DNA from: DAOPXV01 sp035352535
GTDB lineage: Bacteria > Muiribacteriota > UBA9980
Direction: 5' to 3'
Assembly (NCBI GenBank): GCA_964545075.1
Contig: CAZJFS010000038.1
Coordinates: 1 to 30,706 of the forward strand
Length of the DNA: 30,706 bases
The position numbers and the translations under genes are program-made. The first letter of the stretch is position 1, and each line of letters opens with the position of its first letter. Positions 1-6,978 of this stretch are shown piece after piece. The notes beneath the pieces are model-generated. The model was given only the letters and a program-made list of their open reading frames with translations, searched no databases and had not been told where the DNA came from.

Positions 1-2
1 AT

Positions 3-2642
3 CCCCAGATCGGTTTGCTTTGCGGTACTATACTGCTGATCGCGTTAAAGTTCATATCGTTTATTTCCGATCCCGATATATACCGGACCTTTTTCAGAAC
101 ATTTATAGCGGCCAAAACGCAAGACCAAAAGTCAAAATCCGAAACGGCGCATGACGCGGCCGTAACATCGTTGCTGACCGTCTTAGCCGTGTCAATAATG
201 CTTTCAGCGTTATGCGGCATGCCTCACAGAGCCTTCGCGGCGGATCTTAAATCGAACGAGCTTTATTATAATCCGTCGACGCTCGAAGTTCAGCTGTTCC
301 AATTGAACGGCCTTGACAGGTTTTTTTCAAAACGATATTCAAAAGGCGTTTTCGTGAAATACGCCGACCTGAAATTCCTGCTCGATTCGGTAAGCGCGAT
401 CGATAAGGGCGGCGCCTCGATTAAGCTGCCGGAAAGCGCCGTGGAACCGGAAAGAGCGCCATACAAAAATCTGGTCAAAAAGATGCTGATATCGTGTAAC
501 GCGACGGCCGGAAACGCCGATATCGATATTGAATATCTTATCGATATTTTTGATGACGATTACACGAGCGTCCGGTTATTTTCCGGAAATATCGCCCTGA
601 CCGGCGTGAGTTCCCGTTTGATAAGAACTTTCGCGGGAACTTCCGAAATCGCCGTATCCGGGTATGACGCGGTCAGAATCCTGCCTTTTAAAGATACGTA
701 TTCGGCCGTCTTTGGAGGCCCCGGCGAGTATTTGGTAAAGGTTTCGCTTAAGGCCGATATCGCGGCCGATAAGGACGATCGTTATTTCGACATCGCTCCC
801 GGAAAATGCCCGGCGATGAAGATCAATTTAAGAACTCCAGCAGGTTACGACATAAGCGCTTCCGGCCTGATCATCGAGTCTCAGAAGCAGGAAAGCGCTA
901 CATCAGAGATCGCGACGTCCGCGAACCTTATTCCCGCTGATTTCTATCGCTTTCGGCTGACGCTTCAGGAGAAAATTCGAAATGAGAAATACCGGAAGCA
1001 GCGTGAATTAGAGGAACGCGCAAAGAAAGCCCGCGAGTTGATAGCGAGATCCGAAGCGGTAAAGTCGGTCATTCCAAAAAGCGAACCGCGAACCGCCGTG
1101 AATTCGGTCCAGATACTCACCGTTGAAGAAGAGCGCTTCTCGTCCGTTATCACGCTTAATTATAATATTGAAAATACCGAACTGCGCGATCTGCGTTTTA
1201 AAATAAGGCCTGAAACTCTGATAACGCGAGTAGGCTCTTCCGCCGAAATTTCCGATTGGAAGATAGCCGACGCCGCCGACGCCGCCGACGCCGCCGACGA
1301 CAAGCAAAATAAAATTTTGTGCGTAACCTTCAGGACGCCTCAAAAGGGCCGTCTGGATATTACTATTGATTTTGAGCATGTTATCGCGGATATGAAAAGG
1401 GAAGCGGAAGCGCCCTGGCTGATACCGCAAGCCGTTGATGAAAACGTCTTATATCTCGCTCTTGATTCCTCCGTTAACGCGGATTTGAGCGTTACCCGAA
1501 CCGAAAACCTCACCGCGATCGACGAGCGTGAAATTCCCGGCGGTTTAAAAAGAAACACGCTTTCGCCGGTTCTTTTTTCTTATAAAACATCGAAATTTCC
1601 ATGCGCTCTGGCTTTATCCATAAAGAAAAACACCGATCTGCCTTCGATCCCCTGCGTAATCGATTCGGCCGCGTATAAGAGCTTCGTTACAAAAGCCGGT
1701 TACGTTCTCACGTCAGCGCGTTATCAGGTGAGAAACAATAACGTTCAGTTTCTACGGATGCGCCTGCCTGAAAGTTCGAAAGCGTGGAGCCTTAAAGTGG
1801 GAGAGAGACTTGTCAAACCAGCTAAAAACGATGAAGGATCGATATTTATACCGCTCTTAAAATCGCCGCTCATAGATAATGAATTTAAAGCGTTTTCGGT
1901 GGAACTGGTATATCTGTCAAAATTTCCTGAATTCGGTGATTTCGGAGGCGCTAGGTTCTCGATTCCCATGATAGAGGTAATGTGTTCGAGAATAAGCTGG
2001 GAGTTTTATTTTATGGATAGTTATCAGATATCTGGTATCAGAGCTAATTTAAGGCGTTCCGCCGCGGCCGGCGCAGCCGGATTCATGGACGGCGGGTCCG
2101 GTAAAGCGCTTTCGGTCGAAGAGATGCTCGCCGTTCAGGATAAAATGAAGGCGGCTTATCTGGCGGGTGGTTTAGACGATCCGGGAATGAATTCTGAAGG
2201 CGTTTCTGGTGTCTTTCCGTCATCGCTCCCGCAATTCGGCGGAAACGTAAGAGGTTTTTTACCCGTTTCGACGGAGTTTCCTGAGCTGGCGACGAACGCG
2301 CTGTTCTTTAGCGGTGAAAATCTTAAAAGATCCGAAGGGTTCGATAATGCTCCGCTGTTTTTTATCGAATTTAACTTTTATTCAAATAAGGTCTTTGAAT
2401 TTTTAGCGATCGCGGGTTATATTATGGGCGTTCTTTTAGCGGTATGGGCCGCGTCAGCGATATTTAAAACTAAAAAATACCGCAGGCTCATAATTTGCGG
2501 ATCGATCTCATTCATATATTGCCTGATCGTTTTTCAATATAATGAAAACAGCATGAACTATCTGTTCGCTGGTTTTTCAATGGGAATAATTTTTATATTG
2601 GCGGGGTTTGCTGCCAGGCCGGCGAAGAGAGCAGGTCAATAG
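3..2642 (+). CDS. Large membrane-anchored protein of unknown function (5' end outside window)
   Basis: The frame is open to the left edge with no in-frame stop, so the N-terminus is missing; the TTG at 15 lies inside what reads as a membrane helix and is probably not the start. From the edge one sees a hydrophobic segment, then a second one (about residues 49-71 counted from 15) ending in an AFA-AD signal-peptidase-like site. About 700 mostly beta-rich, extracytoplasmic-looking residues follow, with a charged coiled-coil-like stretch near residues 320-345. Three hydrophobic helices close the protein at about 795-870. A short AD-A repeat near residues 418-428 comes from a 9-nt DNA repeat. I recognise no family and no catalytic motif. 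It ends at a bidirectional terminator shared with the opposing RNase gene. It could be a surface or envelope assembly protein, but that is inference from topology only. Confidence 0.8.
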   Translation, partial: PQIGLLCGTILLIALKFISFISDPDIYRTFFRTFIAAKTQDQKSKSETAHDAAVTSLLTVLAVSIMLSALCGMPHRAFAADLKSNELYYNPSTLEVQLFQLNGLDRFFSKRYSKGVFVKYADLKFLLDSVSAIDKGGASIKLPESAVEPERAPYKNLVKKMLISCNATAGNADIDIEYLIDIFDDDYTSVRLFSGNIALTGVSSRLIRTFAGTSEIAVSGYDAVRILPFKDTYSAVFGGPGEYLVKVSLKADIAADKDDRYFDIAPGKCPAMKINLRTPAGYDISASGLIIESQKQESATSEIATSANLIPADFYRFRLTLQEKIRNEKYRKQRELEERAKKARELIARSEAVKSVIPKSEPRTAVNSVQILTVEEERFSSVITLNYNIENTELRDLRFKIRPETLITRVGSSAEISDWKIADAADAADAADDKQNKILCVTFRTPQKGRLDITIDFEHVIADMKREAEAPWLIPQAVDENVLYLALDSSVNADLSVTRTENLTAIDEREIPGGLKRNTLSPVLFSYKTSKFPCALALSIKKNTDLPSIPCVIDSAAYKSFVTKAGYVLTSARYQVRNNNVQFLRMRLPESSKAWSLKVGERLVKPAKNDEGSIFIPLLKSPLIDNEFKAFSVELVYLSKFPEFGDFGGARFSIPMIEVMCSRISWEFYFMDSYQISGIRANLRRSAAAGAAGFMDGGSGKALSVEEMLAVQDKMKAAYLAGGLDDPGMNSEGVSGVFPSSLPQFGGNVRGFLPVSTEFPELATNALFFSGENLKRSEGFDNAPLFFIEFNFYSNKVFEFLAIAGYIMGVLLAVWAASAIFKTKKYRRLIICGSISFIYCLIVFQYNENSMNYLFAGFSMGIIFILAGFAARPAKRAGQ
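1266..1299 (+). repeat. In-frame 9-nt tandem repeat
   Basis: The unit gccgacgcc is repeated about three and a half times inside the large membrane protein gene and encodes an Ala-Asp-Ala run. Being a multiple of three, copy changes would keep the frame. Confidence 0.75.
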
Positions 2643-2670
2643 TGAAGCTTGATTTAAAGCGCATATAAAT

Positions 2671-2711
2671 AAAAAAATCGGACTTTCGTACATGAAAGCC
2701 CGATTTTTTAA
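2671..2711. terminator. Bidirectional rho-independent terminator
   Basis: An A-run, a 16-bp stem (ATCGG-CTTTC against GAAAG-CCGAT with one mismatch) around a short loop, then a T-run. It sits between two convergent genes and reads as an intrinsic terminator on both strands. Confidence 0.85.
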
Positions 2712-2808
2712 AAGCTTTGAACGGTCTTTTCGAGTTATTTCAATATTTCCGTCCCGCTTCATTCCAGCGGTTTTTAAGCGGCTGAGAACGCGGGGCGTCA
2801 GAAAATAT

Positions 2809-4293
2809 TTATTTCGCGGTTACGAGTATCTGTTCGGTGTGGTAACTCTCCTCCGGCCTGATATATATAGATTTTCCGGTGAGAGTTTCGAGCGTCCTGA
2901 TGCGCCCGCCCTCTTCGCCTATAAGATATGATGCGACCTCGGGATGAACGTTGACCATGATGGACGGAGCCTGCGACATTTTGGCGATTTTTATTATTTC
3001 GTTTCTGGCCTTCGACGATATTACCTTCGACGCTAAAACCTTTCCGCTTCCCTTGCAATACGGACAGGCCTGCTGAAGCACCTCGTTGAGCGACTTGGAG
3101 ACCCTCTTGCGGGTGATCTCGACGAGTCCGAACTCGGTTATGCCCAGAATCGTGGTCTTGGACTTGTCCTTGCTGAAGATTTCGTTGATGACGTTCATGA
3201 CCTTTTTCTTGTGGTCCTCGCGCACCATGTCGATGAAATCCAGTATTATTATGCCGCCGATATCGCGGAGTCTGACCTGACGTCCGATTTCGTAGGCGGC
3301 CTCGAGGTTCGTCTTGAAAACGGTGTCTTCGAGACTATCCTGGCCGGTGAACTTTCCCGTATTGACGTCTATGGCGGTTAACGCTTCGGTCTTCTGGATT
3401 ATTATGTAGCCGCCGCAGTTAAGCCAGACGTGCGTGCGCAGCGCCTTGTCGAGCTGACGGTCGATGCCGAGCTTTTCGAACATCGGCGCCTCTTCCGAAT
3501 AAAGCTTGAGCTTTTCCTTTTCCCGCGGAGCCATGAACTCAAGGTATTCCACCATCTTTTCATACTGCGAAGGGAAATCGACCATGATCTGAGATACGTC
3601 GGACGTGAAAAGGTCGCGGGATATCTTGAGCGCGATGTTGAGTTCGTTATGTATAAGTGCGTAAACTCCCGCCTTATGGATTCTTCCGAGTATCTTTTCC
3701 CATAGTTGAAGTAAAAATTTGATGTCCGTTTCGATCTCGGCGAGATCTATCTCGGTCGTGCCCGAAGCGACGGTCCTTATAATAAGACCCATTTCCTTAG
3801 GACACAGCCTTTCGCCAAGCGCTTTAAGGCGCGACCTTTCGCCTTCGTCCACTATGCGCCTTGAAACTCCGACATGACGTTCGTTTGGAAGAAGAACGCA
3901 ATATCTTCCCGGAAGCGTTATATAGGTCGTGCCGCGTGCGCCTTTAGTGCCGAGCGGTTCCTTTAATATCTGAATTATTATTTCCTGGCCGACCTGCAGG
4001 ACGTCTTTTATGGAAAGCGACCTCTTGATGTCAGGGTCGATCGCCTCGCCCTCGTAGCCCGCTCCGAATCCGTCGATATCGTCGATGTGCAGAAAAACGT
4101 CTTTTTCAAGGCCTACGTTGACGAACGCCGACTGCATGCCGGGAAGGACGTTGGAAACCTTTCCCTTGTAAATGTTGCCGACGATACGCATCGCGTCTTC
4201 GCGCTCGATGAAAAATTCAGCGAGCCGGTTGTCCTCGAGTATCGCGATTTGAGTTTCATCATCGTCGACGTGAATAATGATCTTTTTGTCCAA
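2809..4293 (-). CDS. rng: Ribonuclease E/G family endoribonuclease
   Basis: Single-strand-specific endoribonuclease for rRNA and mRNA processing in the cytoplasm. The 494-residue product has an S1 RNA-binding domain near residues 36-115, the catalytic metal-binding aspartates in LTAIDVNTG (D309) and IILDFIDM (D352), and the Zn-link CPYC (C410, C413) that joins dimers in this family. Length fits RNase G or the catalytic half of RNase E; there is no degradosome scaffold tail. The start is TTG, chosen because AGGGG at 4302-4306 lies 8 nt upstream and an ATG at 4300 is in another frame. It follows the TIGR03960 and TIGR03936 genes, a neighbourhood conserved in many bacteria. The usual rplU/rpmA partners are absent; a terminator follows instead. 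Confidence 0.93.
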   Translation of the reverse strand: MDKKIIIHVDDDETQIAILEDNRLAEFFIEREDAMRIVGNIYKGKVSNVLPGMQSAFVNVGLEKDVFLHIDDIDGFGAGYEGEAIDPDIKRSLSIKDVLQVGQEIIIQILKEPLGTKGARGTTYITLPGRYCVLLPNERHVGVSRRIVDEGERSRLKALGERLCPKEMGLIIRTVASGTTEIDLAEIETDIKFLLQLWEKILGRIHKAGVYALIHNELNIALKISRDLFTSDVSQIMVDFPSQYEKMVEYLEFMAPREKEKLKLYSEEAPMFEKLGIDRQLDKALRTHVWLNCGGYIIIQKTEALTAIDVNTGKFTGQDSLEDTVFKTNLEAAYEIGRQVRLRDIGGIIILDFIDMVREDHKKKVMNVINEIFSKDKSKTTILGITEFGLVEITRKRVSKSLNEVLQQACPYCKGSGKVLASKVISSKARNEIIKIAKMSQAPSIMVNVHPEVASYLIGEEGGRIRTLETLTGKSIYIRPEESYHTEQILVTAK

Positions 4294-4430
4294 GTTTCAT
4301 ACCCCTTTCAATAAAATGATAAAATCTCTTGATCTATACCGGACGAGCATTTTAAGCTTTTCAGAGATTACGCCGTAATAAGCCGGAACGCGGCCCGGTA
4401 TAAAAAAATTCCTTAATATATTCTTAAATG
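4294..4430 (-). other. Structured leader upstream of rng
   Basis: This 137-nt gap is by far the longest inside the six-gene unit. On the transcribed strand ATACCGG (4401-4395) can pair with CCGGTAT (4342-4336), enclosing a short GC-rich hairpin and a TTACG/CGTAA palindrome at 4369-4379. No clear promoter was found. It may be an RNA processing or control site for rng, but this is inference. Confidence 0.35.
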
Positions 4431-5135
4431 TTAATATAATATCTTTTCCTTGATTATATCGTATGTAAATAAAACCTTTCCGCGGATGTCCGCCAGAAGG
4501 TAATCGAATAAAAACTGCGGCCTGATGGTGCTCATATCTTTAAAGGCGATCACGGCTGAAAGTTCGATTTCGCATCCGCCGTTCGTTTCTGACGGTTTTC
4601 CAGAAACGCCGCATTCTAGAATGTAAGGCCTTATGTCCTTGTTTTTTTCGTTGTGCGACACGATTATCTCTTTTTCGGAAGAAATCGAGGCTACGCGCGA
4701 CAGCACCGCGGACGTTATCCGGCCGGCGTCGATTTCCGCGGTAGTCTCAAATTCGAGCTTATACGAGTATTTAACGCCGTAAATCTTCGCCATCATTTCA
4801 CGGATTTCCGCGCCCGTCGTCTCCTTCGCTTCGTAAAATTCATAGCCGTCGGGAAAGGAACGATTCAGCTTTTCGCGTATTTCGTCTATCGTTAATTTCA
4901 AGGGTTTTTTAAAATGGATGTTGGCGAATTCACAATTCGAAGCCACGCCGAGAGGCAGCGGCGGCGCGAACGCGATCTTTGGTTTTTTTGAAAACCCTTC
5001 GGTATATACTACGGGAAGCGCAAGGCGACCCATCGCGATATAAAAGGTGTTTATCAGGTCGCGGTGCGATGTGTATTTAATTATTCCTTTTTTTTTGTAC
5101 CATACCTGTAATATTATCTCTTCCAATTTTATCAC
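4431..5135 (-). CDS. TIGR03936 / DUF2344 radical SAM-associated protein
   Basis: A 234-residue protein with the family's N-terminal signature: a KKGIIKYTSHRDL stretch (usually KxGxxRFLSHLDL), then GFSKKPKIAFAPPLPLGVAS. This domain is found next to, or fused to, TIGR03960 radical SAM proteins; its biochemical role is not known to me. It begins 10 nt after the radical SAM gene, so the two are surely co-translated. The listed start is GTG at 5135, but the only SD-like GGAAG lies one base before it. A TTG at 5126, ten bases downstream of that GGAAG, may be the real start. In many organisms these two proteins are one polypeptide; here they are split. Confidence 0.85.
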   Translation of the reverse strand: MIKLEEIILQVWYKKKGIIKYTSHRDLINTFYIAMGRLALPVVYTEGFSKKPKIAFAPPLPLGVASNCEFANIHFKKPLKLTIDEIREKLNRSFPDGYEFYEAKETTGAEIREMMAKIYGVKYSYKLEFETTAEIDAGRITSAVLSRVASISSEKEIIVSHNEKNKDIRPYILECGVSGKPSETNGGCEIELSAVIAFKDMSTIRPQFLFDYLLADIRGKVLFTYDIIKEKILY

Positions 5136-5145
5136 GCTTCCGATA

Positions 5146-6978
5146 TCAGCAGACGCCGCAGCGCTTACAGCGCGCGGGGTCGCATTTTTCAGTTAGTTCG
5201 GCGCTCGCCGCCTTTAAATATTCGGTTTTAAGATACGCGGTCGCGACGCCCGTATCGACTATCTGCCAGGGCAGGATCTCGTCGGTCGAGAATGGCCGTG
5301 AAATATAATTTTTCATATCTATTCCGGACTCCGAGAATGCCCGCTCCCACAGGCCGGATTTGAGTTTGTCGTCCCACGCGTCGAAACGGCATCCGAGTTT
5401 ATGCGCGGCCAGAAGGACTTTTCCAAGAAGTCTCGAGCCTCTCGCGAAAGCAGATTCCAACGCTGAAACACGGTAGTTGGTGAATTTCATCGTTACGCTT
5501 CTGAACCGCTTCAATTCTTCCTTTAAAAGCGACTGGCGTCTTTTTATTTCATCCTCGCCGGTCTGGGCCGCCCATTGGAAAGGCGTGTGAGGCTTCGGGA
5601 TGAACGTGGAAAATGTTACGTTGATGGCGAATGTTTTAGCTCGTTTTTCGCGGGCTATATCCATGACCTTTGAAACGAGGGAGGCCATTTCACGGAGATC
5701 GTCGTCGGTCTCGTACGGCAGGCCTATCATAAAATAAAGTTTTATAAGCCTGTATCCGGCGTCGATCGCCGCTCCGGCGGTCGCGAAAAGATCTTCGCCC
5801 GTAACGTTTTTATTGATGCGGTCGCGCATCAACTGAGAGCCTGCCTCGGGCGCGAAGGTCAGCCCGGACTTTCTGTTGGTTGAAAGCGCGCGCGCCAGTT
5901 CCACCGAAAATGTCGAGATGCGCTGCGAAGGAAGCGATACCGAAAAAAGGGTCTCGGAGAATTCTTCGCCGCTTTTATTGAGCCCGGCCACGTAATCGAT
6001 GATCTCGCGGAGATTGGCGTGGTCCGTTGCGGACAACGACGATAGCGTGAATTCCGAATAACCGGTATTTAAAAATACTTCCCTGATGATATTTTTTATG
6101 ACGCCAAGCGATCTTTCGCGGTAAGGCCTGTATATGAACCCGGCCTGGCAAAAGCGGCAGGCGTGTTTGCAGCCGCGGGCTATTTCGACCATGCCGCGGT
6201 TGAAGATGGTCTCGAAATTGGGCACCGGAAAATGCGTCGGGTGAAAACATGCGTCCAGATCCTTGGCCTCGCGCATTGTTGCTTTCACCGGCGCGCCGGC
6301 TTTTTTTATATTAACGCCCGTCTGAGAAAAGCCGTCAAATACCGGCTCATAAAACGCGGGAACGTAAGCGCCCTCGATCCTGGAAAGCTCGGCGATCGTT
6401 TCCGCGCGGGAAAGCCCTTTTTCGCGGGAATTTTTAACGGCAGCGACGATCTCCGGGACCATAGGCTCGCCGTCGCCTATAAAGAATACGTCTATGAAAT
6501 CAGCCATAGGTTCGGGATTGACGCATGCGGAACCGCCCGAGATGATAATGGGATGGCCCTCGCGCCGGTCGGCGGAAAGAAGCGGAATGCAGGCGAGATC
6601 CAAAAAGTAAAGGACGTTCGAAAAGTTAAGCTCGTATTCGAGCGTAAATCCGATAACGTCGAATTCGAGGGCCGGAAGCCTGTAATTAAGAGACGTCAGC
6701 GGGCATGAAAGTTCCTTCGAAAGCCGTGCGTAATCGTCCCCTGGAATGTACGCGCGGTCGACGATGACTCCGGGCGCGGTGTCGAGCATTTCATATATTA
6801 TTTTCATGGCGTGATTGGACATGCCAATGTCGTAAGTATCGGGGAACGACAGCAAAAATCGCGCGTTGTTTTTTCTGTCGGCCGCGTTCTCCGCGCTTTT
6901 AGTTTTTAAACCGTATTCTTTTCCTATGTACTGCTGGGGTTTTTCAACGTTCTGCAGTATGTATTCGAGCCTGTTAAT
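5146..6978 (-). CDS. TIGR03960 family B12-binding radical SAM protein
   Basis: Domains run from an N-terminal cobalamin-binding-like region (SFPDTYDIGMSNHAMKIIYE) to a radical SAM core with the [4Fe-4S] motif CKHACRFC, and a Cys-rich end (CDPARCKRCGVC). The substrate of this family is unknown to me. The first canonical in-frame start codon is TTG at 6855, but family-typical coding sequence continues upstream (ILQNVEKPQQYIGKEYG), giving about 41 more residues. No ATG, GTG or TTG exists there. The best start is ATT at 6978, with GGAGG at 6986-6990 seven bases upstream and the previous gene's TAA overlapping it as ATTAA. ATA at 6981 is the alternative. The product would be 610 residues. It is coupled to the exonuclease gene upstream and the DUF2344 gene downstream. 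Confidence 0.88.
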   Translation of the reverse strand: MNRLEYILQNVEKPQQYIGKEYGLKTKSAENAADRKNNARFLLSFPDTYDIGMSNHAMKIIYEMLDTAPGVIVDRAYIPGDDYARLSKELSCPLTSLNYRLPALEFDVIGFTLEYELNFSNVLYFLDLACIPLLSADRREGHPIIISGGSACVNPEPMADFIDVFFIGDGEPMVPEIVAAVKNSREKGLSRAETIAELSRIEGAYVPAFYEPVFDGFSQTGVNIKKAGAPVKATMREAKDLDACFHPTHFPVPNFETIFNRGMVEIARGCKHACRFCQAGFIYRPYRERSLGVIKNIIREVFLNTGYSEFTLSSLSATDHANLREIIDYVAGLNKSGEEFSETLFSVSLPSQRISTFSVELARALSTNRKSGLTFAPEAGSQLMRDRINKNVTGEDLFATAGAAIDAGYRLIKLYFMIGLPYETDDDLREMASLVSKVMDIAREKRAKTFAINVTFSTFIPKPHTPFQWAAQTGEDEIKRRQSLLKEELKRFRSVTMKFTNYRVSALESAFARGSRLLGKVLLAAHKLGCRFDAWDDKLKSGLWERAFSESGIDMKNYISRPFSTDEILPWQIVDTGVATAYLKTEYLKAASAELTEKCDPARCKRCGVC

